Positions 34,200-43,087 are shown, counted from the stretch's first letter. The stretch: DNA of 64,000 bases from a candidate division Hyd24-12 bacterium UBA6080 (GCA_002436025.1 DIXM01000002.1:620001-684000), one strand, 5' to 3'. Numbers and translations: made by a program. Notes: a model not told the origin generated them from the letters alone.

Positions 34200-35726
34200 A
34201 TGGGAATGGAGAACAGGCTCGCCGTCGAGGAGTTCACGACCCTGGCCCGGGGCATCATTCTTCGGGGCTACTACAAACCCGGGGGTGATTCCGGAGCAGG
34301 GTTGAGAAGGCTCATGATCCTTTCGGCGCCCTCGCTCTACCCACATGCGGCCGATCCTGACCGGATTGACCTCCAGGCGCTTCGATACGTGCTGCAGAGG
34401 CTTCCTGACCGGATATGGGCGATCCGTGATTTCACGGTTGCCCGAAGCATCTCACCCATGGTGGCCAGAGACTTCATCCCGGTGGCCACCGCAGCCAGAA
34501 GAAGGCCCACCTTCCGGACCGGTCCCGACAGTCTGGTGACAAGCTTCAGGGGCGGAATGAGCGATCTTCTGGACTTCATCAGCGCCATGACCTGCTATCA
34601 GATCGAAACCGACAAAATGAGGGAGAAGGCCGGGGCCTGCCTTCGAAGGGATGACAGCGGGTTCAGGGGACCATCCCTATGGGAGCGCCTTGCCGACCCC
34701 GGTGCCGGCGAAACCAGGAACAGCACCCTTCACGCTCTCTCCGTCGAGTTCAGATGCGGTTACGACGAGATCAGGGAGCTTGACGACATCATGGACGGAG
34801 CGCTCCCCGAGTTTGTCTCTGCAGTGGCGAACACAGACAGCAGGGCCCTGAAGGTAACTTTTACGGACCGGTTCGGCCTTGTGGGCAGCTACAACAGAAG
34901 GGCGAAGCTCTGGGCAGCCGCTGTGGCTGGTGCGGTCTCGGACGCCCGACAGGTTCACCTCGTGAGCAGCAACAGGCACAGCATGGTCAATCTGCTGTCT
35001 CCGTGGGTAAGCGCCCGTCTAAGGGACGGATTCGATCTGAGCCATGTGCGAAGGCTGATGGAGGAACCGGACACCGCCCTGGAACGGCAGTTGGCCGACA
35101 GGGAAGCCGGCATCGAGACGGTAAAGGTCCCCGAGGACACTCCGTTCTGCCAGACCGCAAGGTCAGGGGATTCCGGCGTCATACTGAATATTGACTACGC
35201 CTTCGGCGAGGAGGGGTTTTTCCTTTTCAACGAGCTGTGCGAAACCCTGGGTGGAAGACTGGGCAGCGTATTCATCCTGGGCAAGGCGGGAACCCTCACG
35301 GGCTCAAGAGGTGACGTGATGCTCCCGTCCTACTTCGTGAAGCAGGGTACAGGTGATGTCTACCCCGTTGACAACTGCCTTTCCCCCGGCGACTTCCCCG
35401 GTGATTTCCCGTACAGGGTCTTCGGGGGAGGACCGATGCTGACGGTTGACGGCACATTCATGCAGAACAGGGATGTCCTTGAGTACTTCAGGGACAACTG
35501 GAAGGCTCTCGGGGTCGAGATGGAGGGCATCCCTTACGTCAGGGCCCTGGCCCAGGCGGTTCTGAGGGGAAGGATTCCCAGAGGGTTGCCCACAGGCGTT
35601 GCCTATTACGCTTCGGATGCCCCACTCAAGGGAGACACCCTTTCGATTCCACTGGGCGATGCGGGGGTGGTGCCGGTTTACGCGGCGACCAGGGCTGTCC
35701 TTTCCAGGATCGAGAAGCTGGGCTGA
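34200..35726 (+). CDS. DUF6909-like protein with nucleoside-phosphorylase-like C-terminal part
   Basis: Seen: 508 residues from the ATG at 34200 (GAGGAG 5 bases upstream). The N-terminal half is helical (EEFTTLARGIILRGYYKPGGD; DLLDFISAMTCYQIETDKM). From about residue 330 the sequence resembles the purine nucleoside/uridine phosphorylase superfamily: SVFILGKAGTLTGSRGDVMLPSY and, near residue 440, LGVEMEGIPYVRAL, the MEMEG-type ribose-binding motif. I cautiously link it to DUF6909, whose function is unknown to me. It stands alone between the divergent trxA and the convergent sugar transferase. No clear nucleoside-metabolism neighbour. Confidence 0.65.
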   Translation: MGMENRLAVEEFTTLARGIILRGYYKPGGDSGAGLRRLMILSAPSLYPHAADPDRIDLQALRYVLQRLPDRIWAIRDFTVARSISPMVARDFIPVATAARRRPTFRTGPDSLVTSFRGGMSDLLDFISAMTCYQIETDKMREKAGACLRRDDSGFRGPSLWERLADPGAGETRNSTLHALSVEFRCGYDEIRELDDIMDGALPEFVSAVANTDSRALKVTFTDRFGLVGSYNRRAKLWAAAVAGAVSDARQVHLVSSNRHSMVNLLSPWVSARLRDGFDLSHVRRLMEEPDTALERQLADREAGIETVKVPEDTPFCQTARSGDSGVILNIDYAFGEEGFFLFNELCETLGGRLGSVFILGKAGTLTGSRGDVMLPSYFVKQGTGDVYPVDNCLSPGDFPGDFPYRVFGGGPMLTVDGTFMQNRDVLEYFRDNWKALGVEMEGIPYVRALAQAVLRGRIPRGLPTGVAYYASDAPLKGDTLSIPLGDAGVVPVYAATRAVLSRIEKLG

Positions 35727-35744
35727 TCACGGATCCGATCCAGC

Positions 35745-37157
35745 TCAGTACGCGCCCTCACCCGAGAAGATGGCCGGAACGGTCAGAAGAAGTATGGCAA
35801 GGTCCAGCCAGATGCTCCAGTTGTCAACATAGAAGAGGTCCAGCTTCACCATCTCCTCGAAACCCAGTTCGCTCCTGCCCGAAACCTGCCAGACCCCCGT
35901 GATCCCCGGAACAGTTCTGAGGCGTTTGAAATCGCGTCGGCTGTACTCGTTGACTTCCTCGGGGAGAGGGGGTCTGGGGCCCACCAGGCTCATCTCCCCG
36001 ACCAGCACGTTGTACAACTGAGGCAGCTCATCGAGGCTCCATCTGCGCATGAAACGGCCGACATGGGTCACCCTGGGGTCGGTCTTCATCTTGAACAGAG
36101 GGCCCGTGCTTTCGTTCCTGTCCCTCAGTTTGTGGCGTTCACCATGGGCGCCGGTCTTCATGGAGCGGAACTTCACGATGTGAAAGGGGATGTTGTTCTT
36201 CCCCAGCCTGGTTTGAAGATAGAAGACCCCTCCCGGTGATTCAAGCACTATCAGCGCGGCGAAGAGGGGGAAGAAGGGGGAAAGAAGCAGCATGAGAAGA
36301 CCGCTTCCCAGTACATCACAGGTGCGCTTGAGTATCCTGCCCGTGGTGTCGAGGGGAGGGGGAACGGATTCAACCATGGTGTTCCCGGCCATGTTCACCA
36401 GCCTCGAGGTCAGACTGACCATGGTGTAGAGGTCGGCGGCCATGCGGTACGAGAACCCCCTTTGTTCGCACTGAAGAAGGACAGCGGCCTGCTCGTCGCG
36501 GGAGAGAGACTGATCCGCCACCACCAGGTCCCTTATGCCGTTCCTCTCCATCCAGTCCGCCCAGTCCGTCGAGTCGAGAGTCGGTGTGACAACTTCTTCA
36601 GCGGGTGAAGAGACCGGAGCTACGAAGCCCTCGACAGAGTAGTGCAGTTGCGCCCTTGAGGTCATGTATTCCGCAAGCTCTCTGGCCAGCGGGCCTGTGC
36701 CGTACATCACCACCCTTTTCGGACGCCCCCTGCGGCGGGCAAGGCTGCGGCTGAGGCGCCTGTACAATGTATGCCAAGAACTTACGCACACGGCGCCGAA
36801 TGGAAGCGCGAACAACAGGACGAACCTGCTGAAGAAGAGCTGTCTTGTGAGAAAAGTGATCGCGAACGTTATCACCGTGCCCATGAAGGCCGCCCTGAGA
36901 ATCGCCGCCACCTCTTCGACCTTCCCCAGCCCGAACTCCCTGCGGTACGCCCCGAAGATGCTCATCAGGGCTATCTGCACGACTCCCAGAACGGTCCCGC
37001 TTGCCAGGTAGTGAAAGCCCGAGAGCCTGAAATCGCTTCCCATTACAGGCGCGAGAAGGAAGTGACGGACCCAGTAGCCCAGCATGAACATCCCGGTCAG
37101 AAGGATAAGGTCGACCAGCGAAAGCGTAAGGGCCCATTTCACCTTTGACTGGCTCAC
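35745..37157 (-). CDS. Polyprenyl glycosylphosphotransferase, second copy
   Basis: Initiating sugar-phosphate transferase for exopolysaccharide. Seen: 470 residues from GTG 37157, which overlaps the upstream stop (GTGA). N-terminal TM bundle (about 7-130, LTLSLVDLILLTGMFMLGYW), a middle nucleotide-binding-like domain (about 145-265), TM at about 285-310, and a C-terminal catalytic domain with FHIVKFRSMKTGA, WSLDELPQLYNVLVGEM, LVGPRPP and VPGITGVWQVSGRSELGFEEM. Longer open frame upstream is shadow of the glycosyltransferase. Paralogue of the protein at 21801-23240, so two glycans may be made. Confidence 0.92.
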   Translation of the reverse strand: MSQSKVKWALTLSLVDLILLTGMFMLGYWVRHFLLAPVMGSDFRLSGFHYLASGTVLGVVQIALMSIFGAYRREFGLGKVEEVAAILRAAFMGTVITFAITFLTRQLFFSRFVLLFALPFGAVCVSSWHTLYRRLSRSLARRRGRPKRVVMYGTGPLARELAEYMTSRAQLHYSVEGFVAPVSSPAEEVVTPTLDSTDWADWMERNGIRDLVVADQSLSRDEQAAVLLQCEQRGFSYRMAADLYTMVSLTSRLVNMAGNTMVESVPPPLDTTGRILKRTCDVLGSGLLMLLLSPFFPLFAALIVLESPGGVFYLQTRLGKNNIPFHIVKFRSMKTGAHGERHKLRDRNESTGPLFKMKTDPRVTHVGRFMRRWSLDELPQLYNVLVGEMSLVGPRPPLPEEVNEYSRRDFKRLRTVPGITGVWQVSGRSELGFEEMVKLDLFYVDNWSIWLDLAILLLTVPAIFSGEGAY

Positions 37158-37975
37158 GACGGGCCGGGTCCTTTCCCGATGATCGCGGACGGGTGTGTCG
37201 CGAAGAAACGGATCATGCTTCTGAAGTGGAGCCTTGCGGCCCTGCCGGAAGTGCCGGCACTCTGTCTTCGGCACTCGTGGGTGATCACGGCTTCGGGCAC
37301 TCGCCAGACCTCCATCCCTCTTATCCAGGCCCTGCGGCACCATTCCACATCCTCAAAGTAAAGGAAGTATGCCTGGTTCATGAGGCCGACGGTACTCCTG
37401 CCCCGGGGCGTCAGCCAGAGAGCCGCGCCCACCAGCCAGTGAACAGGTTGCGGGTCATCGGTGTTGAACAGGTTAAGATGTTTCTCGAGGGCCCTTCTTC
37501 CGCTGCCTGTCTTTCCAAGACCCGTACGCCGGGCGGCGATACTGAGCAGCGATGGCCACGTTCTGGCCGTGGATTGCAGTACATTGTTCTGGTCGGTCAT
37601 TGCGGGGCCGAGAAGCGCGGCTTCCGGACGGGAGAGAGAGAAGCGCACCAGTGCAGTGACCGCTCCCGGCAGAACAATGGCGTCCGGGTTCAGAAAGAAC
37701 AGGTATTCCCCCCGGGCAGCCTCGGCGCCGAGGTTGTTGGCGCGTGCCAGTCCGAGGTTTTTACTGCCTGCGATCAGTTTCACGCCGTGACGGTTCGATA
37801 CAAGCTCAACGGTGTTGTCCTGCGAGAGGTTGTCCACAACGATTATGTCAGCGGGCTGCTCCTGGCCGGAGAGGGACTGTATGGAGTCCAGAGCGGCTTC
37901 GATCGTTGCCGCGCTGTTGAAGGTGGTTATCACCGCTGACCAGGTGGGGTTCATTCCATTTTTTTCGGGTGTCAT
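37154..37975 (-). CDS. Glycosyltransferase family 2 (rhamnosyltransferase-like)
   Basis: Seen: about 273 residues. GT-A fold with SAVITTFNSAATIEAALDSI, VVDNLSQDNTVELV, NLGLARANNLGAEAARGEYL, DxD-type NPDAIV, and the C-terminal FLYFEDVEWCRRAW typical of the rhamnosyl/GlcNAc transferase subgroup. The start is uncertain: ATG 37975 is preferred because 37990-38017 is a terminator stem, and ATG 37954 is a second option. Neither has a good ribosome site. Overlaps the sugar transferase by GTGA. Confidence 0.85.
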   Translation of the reverse strand: MTPEKNGMNPTWSAVITTFNSAATIEAALDSIQSLSGQEQPADIIVVDNLSQDNTVELVSNRHGVKLIAGSKNLGLARANNLGAEAARGEYLFFLNPDAIVLPGAVTALVRFSLSRPEAALLGPAMTDQNNVLQSTARTWPSLLSIAARRTGLGKTGSGRRALEKHLNLFNTDDPQPVHWLVGAALWLTPRGRSTVGLMNQAYFLYFEDVEWCRRAWIRGMEVWRVPEAVITHECRRQSAGTSGRAARLHFRSMIRFFATHPSAIIGKGPGPS

Positions 37976-37989
37976 GGGGGTAATATGAA

Positions 37990-38017
37990 GATGGGGGGCG
38001 GAAAACCGCCCCCCATC
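37990..38017 (-). terminator. Strong hairpin after the HU gene
   Basis: A perfect 12-bp stem (GATGGGGGGCGG, loop TTTT on the minus strand) beginning 15 bases after the HU stop. It is followed by TTCATATTA rather than a real T run. Placed as the HU terminator although partial readthrough into the glycosyltransferase is possible. Confidence 0.65.
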
Positions 38018-38031
38018 CAAGGGACTCAGAC

Positions 38032-38304
38032 CTAGATAACGTTCTCCTTCAAACCTTTGCCGGGCTTGAAGTGAGGCACCTTCTTGGCGGGGAAGTCAAC
38101 CCTTTTGCCTGTGCCGGGGACTATGCCCTTCCTGGCGGCTCTTTCCTTCACGCTGAAGGTGCCGAATCCCACCAGACTGACCTTGTCGCCTGTCCAGATC
38201 GTCTTGTGGATACCGGCAAGAACCGCCTCGACAGCCTGAGCTGCCTGCTTCTTGGTAATCTGGGCCTGATCGGCAACGTGTGCCACGAGTTCGCGCTTGT
38301 TCAA
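38032..38304 (-). CDS. hup: HU family DNA-binding protein
   Basis: Nucleoid-associated histone-like dimer. Seen: 90 residues from TTG 38304, chosen because AAAGGGG lies 6 bases upstream and the product then has exactly the HU length and opening (MNKRELVAHVADQAQITKKQA). Contains TGDKVSLVGFGTFSVKERAARKG and the DNA-arm region VPGTGKRVDFPAKKVPHFKPG. A longer frame starting at another TTG (38325) would add seven unlikely residues. A TTGACA promoter lies upstream. Confidence 0.95.
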   Translation of the reverse strand: MNKRELVAHVADQAQITKKQAAQAVEAVLAGIHKTIWTGDKVSLVGFGTFSVKERAARKGIVPGTGKRVDFPAKKVPHFKPGKGLKENVI

Positions 38305-38349
38305 CTTGCACCCCTTTCTGTTCAAGAGTTACGGACCGGTTTACCTGCA

Positions 38350-38378
38350 ACCTTAGGATGAAGGGAATGCCGTGTCAA
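38350..38378 (-). promoter_or_regulatory. Sigma-70-type promoter of the HU gene
   Basis: Minus strand TTGACA (38373-38378), 17-base spacer, TAAGGT (38350-38355). About 45 bases separate the -10 from the TTG start. The -35 is perfect and the -10 is poor. Lies between the lptD stop (38393) and HU. Confidence 0.5.
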
Positions 38379-38392
38379 GGGGTGTGCGGGGC

Positions 38393-40522
38393 TTAGAAGC
38401 TGCTGGCATGCTGTTCAACTTTAATATCGGGGAACACTTTCACGTTTATGCGGAAATAGAACCCCGTGTCGATATCGGAAACATGTCTTGTAAAAAGTGC
38501 TTCCCAGGTTTCTAAATCGCGCGTTATAGTATAGCTCTGACTTAAGAAATCGTTTTTATCGAAGTCATAATATCCCTGATAACTGATGCTCCAATTGGGT
38601 GTGACATCCACCGAACCGCTGACCCTGATCTTGTTCAGGTCCCCTCCCTCCCCGGAAAGCACCGGAGACCATGTGTGGGAGAGGTTGAGGCGCCATGGCA
38701 TGTCGGTGTTTTCAAGGCTGTCAGGTGCGAAGGACGGGTCGTATCCGGCAAGCCTCAGGGATGTGGTGAGGGTGAGGTTGTCCATTCTGCCCGCGTAAGG
38801 GTCCCAGGAACCGTCGGCCCTTATTGAGGCCGACTGGACGGGAGTGATCTCCAGACCCGCAGAGATGTTCGAGAAGCTCTCCTCACCGGAGAGCGGTTCG
38901 GGGTTGTAGGTGGAGGAGAGCGAAAGGGTGGCAAGAGAAGCCCTTTCCACGCCTGACCTTGAGGTCCTCTTGCCCTCCAGACGGTTCAGAAGTGAGAGTG
39001 AATACAGATTGCCGCCCGATGGAAGGTTGAAGTCGCTGAAAACCGGATAGACGCTGTCGGCATGGTCGACCGGCCTTGAAACCCCGTTTCCGTCGATGTA
39101 GCTGTCGGGCGCCCAGGACCATGTAATGGAGGGGCTGACAGTGTGCCTGAGGGAATTGTAGCCGAGACCCTGGCCGAACACTCCGTAAAGGTCCGTACCG
39201 ACCGTGGTGGAGACTGAACCGTGGAGCCAGGCCGGGAAGGCGTCTCCGTTCAGGCTGCGGTCGTACACCGCTCCCGTGAACCGCGCCCTTGGAGAAAAGG
39301 CCAGAACTCCCAGGAACCGCTGTGAAAAAGTGAGCTCCGATGTCATCTTCAGGCCGGCATCGTACCTGTCGTCGATCTCCCTGATCTCCCTTTCCGCTGT
39401 GTAGTGCAGCGACGCGTTCCAGTAGAACTGGTCCAGTACGTCCCTTCCCGGAAAGATCGGGGATGAGGGAAGAGAATAGCGTATGTCGGGCATGGACACC
39501 ATGTCCTTGAGCTGGTTTTCGAGGGTGTCGGGGTCGGTGTCGAGATATCTGGTGGCATCGGCCGCAGCCTGAAGGGAGCCCCGCCAGAGCCTTCTGGTGA
39601 GTGAGAAGTAGCTTCTGGCCTCCCTGTTCATACGTTCCTGAGGGTCGCCCTGGGTGTCCTCCAGATAGCTTCTGTCGCTGAGGAAGGAACCCTGGAGTTT
39701 CAGCATCGTGCCGTCCCGAAGCTCGTGCATATGCGCGAGGTTAACCATCCATCTGTCCCGGCTGTTCTCGTACTCCCTCCTCCATTCGACCCTGAACCCG
39801 CCATCGTGCACGTAGCGCAGCCTGTGCCGTTCCTGCAGCGAGAGGGAGAAACGGGTTTTCTCCATGATGTCGGACCTTATCTGGAGGTCGACGTAATCGC
39901 TGAAACCAAAGTAGTAGCCGAGCCTTCTCAGATACTTGCCGTCCCGCCCGGACTGACCGAGTGTGGGAAGCATGAAACCCGAACTCCGCCCACGCCTTAT
40001 GGGAAAGACGGCGTACGGGAACCAGAAGACGGGTGTGTTCTCAACGTAGAGGACGATCGGGCGGGCGATAGCCTTGTCATCGGGAAAGACCTTCATCGAT
40101 GCCGCCCAGAACCACCAGTCCAGCGTGTCGCGCTCGCTGGTCGTGAAACGGGCGTTCTCGGCGTTGAACTCCCTGCGGCTGAGCATGGTCACCCGTTCCC
40201 CGGTGTACAGCGCCCCGTCGTACCATGTTCTTGCCTCGCTGGTGCGGGCGGTCCTGGAGGGGATGTGGTAGATCATTTCCGTGCCGCCCGCCGTTTCCCC
40301 GCTTTCCGTTATGGAGGGCTCGCCCGTTGCCGTCAGCGTTTCACGATCCGGGTCGTAGTTGATAGTGTCGGCCTTGAGCGTCATGTCCAGATACGAGAGG
40401 GACGCCTCGCCGAAAAGCTTGAGGACCCCCGGCGTCACGAGGTAGTCAAGGGAATCGGCGCTGTATCCCATGGTTTCCATCGGGGGGGACTGGGAGATCA
40501 GGAGGGCAAGGAAGATCAGCAT
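38393..40522 (-). CDS. lptD: LptD-like outer-membrane LPS assembly protein
   Basis: Inserts lipopolysaccharide into the outer leaflet. Seen: 709 residues from the ATG at 40522. Signal segment MLIFLALLISQSPP; an OstA/LptA-like beta-taco (about 20-140, DTINYDPDRETLTATGEP) with the LptD segment PVFWFPYAVFPIRRGRSSGFMLPTLG; then a long barrel (about 200-709) of alternating aromatic strands (YYFGFSDYVDLQIRSDI; TFSQRFLGVLAFSPRARF). Ends with a run of Phe/Val strands (FYFRINVKVFPDIKVEQ). It overlaps the ROK kinase stop by 7 bases. Odd: the last 200 bases or so are AT-rich and use TTA and ATA codons unlike the rest. Confidence 0.85.
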   Translation of the reverse strand: MLIFLALLISQSPPMETMGYSADSLDYLVTPGVLKLFGEASLSYLDMTLKADTINYDPDRETLTATGEPSITESGETAGGTEMIYHIPSRTARTSEARTWYDGALYTGERVTMLSRREFNAENARFTTSERDTLDWWFWAASMKVFPDDKAIARPIVLYVENTPVFWFPYAVFPIRRGRSSGFMLPTLGQSGRDGKYLRRLGYYFGFSDYVDLQIRSDIMEKTRFSLSLQERHRLRYVHDGGFRVEWRREYENSRDRWMVNLAHMHELRDGTMLKLQGSFLSDRSYLEDTQGDPQERMNREARSYFSLTRRLWRGSLQAAADATRYLDTDPDTLENQLKDMVSMPDIRYSLPSSPIFPGRDVLDQFYWNASLHYTAEREIREIDDRYDAGLKMTSELTFSQRFLGVLAFSPRARFTGAVYDRSLNGDAFPAWLHGSVSTTVGTDLYGVFGQGLGYNSLRHTVSPSITWSWAPDSYIDGNGVSRPVDHADSVYPVFSDFNLPSGGNLYSLSLLNRLEGKRTSRSGVERASLATLSLSSTYNPEPLSGEESFSNISAGLEITPVQSASIRADGSWDPYAGRMDNLTLTTSLRLAGYDPSFAPDSLENTDMPWRLNLSHTWSPVLSGEGGDLNKIRVSGSVDVTPNWSISYQGYYDFDKNDFLSQSYTITRDLETWEALFTRHVSDIDTGFYFRINVKVFPDIKVEQHASSF

Positions 40523-41391
40523 TTTCCCGCGGCCATAGCCGCGGCGCCGAAAGCCCCGGCAGTGGATGAGTCGGGCAGGGCGACCACCTTCCAGGGATTC
40601 GGGCAGCGTGACTCGAACTCGCGCTTCGCCTCCAGATGGAAGAGATGGAAGCAGGTACATAGCCCGCCGGCGAGGAAGAACCCTTCGGGAGCCAGACATT
40701 TCGCCAGATTGGCCATGCCGCGGCCCAACCATAAACCGTACTCGTTGAAAGCGGCTATTGCCTTTTCGTCACCTTTTCGTGCTTTCGCTGCGATGCTCTT
40801 CGGTTCGGTCCGGCCATCGTAGAACGAGATGAGCGCATCCCGGCCGGCATACCTCTCCCAGCAGCCCCTGAGGCCGCACGTGCACTTTCTGCCGCCTTCC
40901 CTGATGGTCATATGGCCGAATTCCCCGGCGGTCCCGGTTCCGTAGAGGATCTTTCCCTCGGAGATGACGCAACCGCCTATCCCGGTTCCCAGGGTTATGA
41001 AAAGCCAAAGACCTGTGCCGGGGATGATCCCCTTGTGCAGGGCGCCGATGGCGAAGGCGTTGCAGTCGTTGTCCACAAAAACCTGTGCCCCTCCCATCAA
41101 CCTGGAAAGCGAAGACGCGATGGGGGTTCCGCTCCAGAGAGGAAGGTTCGGGCTGAAGGTGAGGAAGCCCCGCTTAACGTCCACAAGACCCGCTATTCCA
41201 ACACCAACGGCGGCGGGTGAGGGGTCGAACCTTCTAATGACCGTGGCAATGGAAGCCATGACTGCAGCCGGCTGCCTGCACGGGCCGGTATCGAGGACCT
41301 CCGCCATGCAGAAGGACCCGTCGCGGCCCAGATGGCCTATGATGGCGGTGGAACCGCCGATATCAACGCCCCAGAAGCAGTTGCTACTCAA
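40516..41391 (-). CDS. ROK family sugar kinase
   Basis: Phosphorylates a hexose or amino sugar with ATP. Seen: 291 residues. ATP motif WGVDIGGSTAIIGHLG, catalytic Asp in VFVDNDCNAFAIGAL, GTGIGGCVIS, the sugar-binding GEFGHMTI, and the ROK zinc site CTCGLRGCWERYAG. No DNA-binding domain, so a kinase rather than a repressor. Glucose is the commonest substrate of this length class, though the sequence does not settle it. Overlaps the LpoA-like stop by 8 bases upstream and lptD by 7 downstream. Confidence 0.9.
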   Translation of the reverse strand: MSSNCFWGVDIGGSTAIIGHLGRDGSFCMAEVLDTGPCRQPAAVMASIATVIRRFDPSPAAVGVGIAGLVDVKRGFLTFSPNLPLWSGTPIASSLSRLMGGAQVFVDNDCNAFAIGALHKGIIPGTGLWLFITLGTGIGGCVISEGKILYGTGTAGEFGHMTIREGGRKCTCGLRGCWERYAGRDALISFYDGRTEPKSIAAKARKGDEKAIAAFNEYGLWLGRGMANLAKCLAPEGFFLAGGLCTCFHLFHLEAKREFESRCPNPWKVVALPDSSTAGAFGAAAMAAGKC

Positions 41392-43048
41392 TTCCCAGTA
41401 TTTCGCCTTCCCTCACCGTGAGCAGGGGCCACGAGACCCTGACATCGGTGGAGCTTCCAAGAACGCATCTGCCGCTGGCGCCGAACCATACCCCCCTGTC
41501 CGCCAGTCTTCGCTGCACCCCTGCCCTCGACCGGCCCCCCATATGCCATGCTTCCAGAATCACCCCGGCGGCATCGTACCCCTGTGCAGCTATCATGGAT
41601 GGTGACTGACCGTGCTCCCTGCTGTACGCGTACACAAAGCCCGCCGTCTCGGGGCGGGTCGATTCCAGCCCGCTTGCTGCGGTGAAGACCGCTTCTTCGA
41701 CCGAGTCGCCTCCGTGCCTTAGGAGGAGATCGCTGTCCCATCCCGAGGTTCCGAAGAGGGGCAGCCTGACCCTGTAGAACTGCAGCTGGGGGGCGATCTG
41801 AATGGCGTCCCAGGATGATACGGGAAGGAAAACGCCGTCGGCTCCCGCAGCCTTGACCCTCGCTATCTGGTTTCGGAAGTCGGTTGCTCCGCTTTGATAG
41901 CCTTCGGTGGCGACCACGCTTGCTCCGAGACTTTCCACCGTGGCCCTGAACTGGCTGACCTCGCTGTTCGCCTGCGAGGTGGGTGGGTGGATTATCGCCA
42001 GACGCCTGCATCCCGCCCTTAGCACAGCGTACTCGGCGATGGCCGCCGCCTGGTCGCCTTCGCTCACCACGAGCCTGAACACCCACGAACCCGTCCTGTC
42101 AACCTCTTCGCTGGTGGCGGTTGGCGTGATCACTGGAAGGCGGTCGCGGTTGGCGGAAGGGGCTGCCAGGAGTGTGGTTGAACTGGTGAGCGGACCGATG
42201 ACCCCCATGCATGAGGCATCGGAACCCAGCGTCGAGAAGAGCGCGGCAATGTCTTCCGAAGAGGCTCCCGTGTCGATGACCCTTAGAGCCGGGGGGTCTG
42301 AGTGCATCTCGTCGAAACGCTCAAAGGCCATCATGACGCCCCTTTGGACGGGCAACGCAAACTCCGAGCCCTCACCGGTAAGTGGAAGGACCAGGGCGAA
42401 GTACTTCTCGCCGGAATCGGGGGGGGTGACGGCTTCGCCCCATCGTTCCCTGGCCCCCGGATACAACCGGTTCAGCTCCGCCGCGTAAAGGGCCGCCTTG
42501 GCCGCGTCGCCCTCGATCGTGGAACGCCTTTCAAGCTCGAGCAGAACGAACACCTCGAGCCAGTTGTCCGACCGGGCCGCGGTGACAGCGTCTGTGTCGG
42601 CCTCGCGAAGGAGTTCACGGGCGAGTTCCACAACCTTTTCCTGACGGTGCCTGTCGAGGATGTCGGGATCGGTCCGGGAAAGGACGGAGAGCGCCCGGGC
42701 TGGCGAGGAGAGTTCGGCGATGGCCCGTGCAAGGTACGCCCGGGACAGGACGACCGGGTCACTGGAAGAGTTTATCACCCTGTCGGCCAGATTCAGGGCT
42801 TCGGAGAACCTGCCCATCTCCGCAAGGGCTTCCGCGGAAGCTGCCCTCCAGAGAGGGGCGTTCGGGGAGTCGGGCGCCTCGGAGAGCGCCGAAGTGTAAA
42901 GCTCGAGTGCGTCGTTGAACCTGCTCTCCGTCATTAGGGCGTCGGCCCTTGCTGCCTTCTCCTGTGGGGTGGACGGCGTTGTGGACGGCCCGCAACCGGC
43001 GGCAAGAATGACCGCCAGGACGAAGGTGAACCGGAACAGGGTTTTCAA
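41384..43048 (-). CDS. LpoA-like lipoprotein: TPR domain plus periplasmic-binding fold
   Basis: Seen: 554 residues from TTG 43048 (GGGAGG 6 bases upstream). Lipoprotein signal ILAAGC (Cys19). TPR-like helices (about 30-195, e.g. FNDALELYTSALSEAPDSP), then a two-lobe periplasmic-binding (type I, LIV-binding/ANF receptor-like) domain (about 210-554: FALVLPLTGEGSEFALPVQRG, GVIGPLTSSTTLLAA, PTATSEEVDRTGSW, GYDAAGVILEAW). Known: E. coli LpoA, an activator of PBP1A, has the same order; amino-acid ABC-type receptors have only the second part. No permease genes adjoin, so an LpoA-type role is inferred. Confidence 0.8.
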   Translation of the reverse strand: MKTLFRFTFVLAVILAAGCGPSTTPSTPQEKAARADALMTESRFNDALELYTSALSEAPDSPNAPLWRAASAEALAEMGRFSEALNLADRVINSSSDPVVLSRAYLARAIAELSSPARALSVLSRTDPDILDRHRQEKVVELARELLREADTDAVTAARSDNWLEVFVLLELERRSTIEGDAAKAALYAAELNRLYPGARERWGEAVTPPDSGEKYFALVLPLTGEGSEFALPVQRGVMMAFERFDEMHSDPPALRVIDTGASSEDIAALFSTLGSDASCMGVIGPLTSSTTLLAAPSANRDRLPVITPTATSEEVDRTGSWVFRLVVSEGDQAAAIAEYAVLRAGCRRLAIIHPPTSQANSEVSQFRATVESLGASVVATEGYQSGATDFRNQIARVKAAGADGVFLPVSSWDAIQIAPQLQFYRVRLPLFGTSGWDSDLLLRHGGDSVEEAVFTAASGLESTRPETAGFVYAYSREHGQSPSMIAAQGYDAAGVILEAWHMGGRSRAGVQRRLADRGVWFGASGRCVLGSSTDVRVSWPLLTVREGEILGIE

Positions 43049-43087
43049 GGGATCCTCCCGTGATGCAGATGAGTACCACACCAGCCA

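Noticed and set aside
35745..37343. A longer start (37343) for the second sugar transferase.
   Set aside because: The extra 62 residues are an out-of-frame read of the glycosyltransferase. GTG 37157 in a GTGA overlap is more likely.
39725..40822. A 365-codon + strand open frame opposite lptD and the ROK kinase gene.
   Set aside because: It spans two genuine minus-strand genes and has no plausible start signal or domain.
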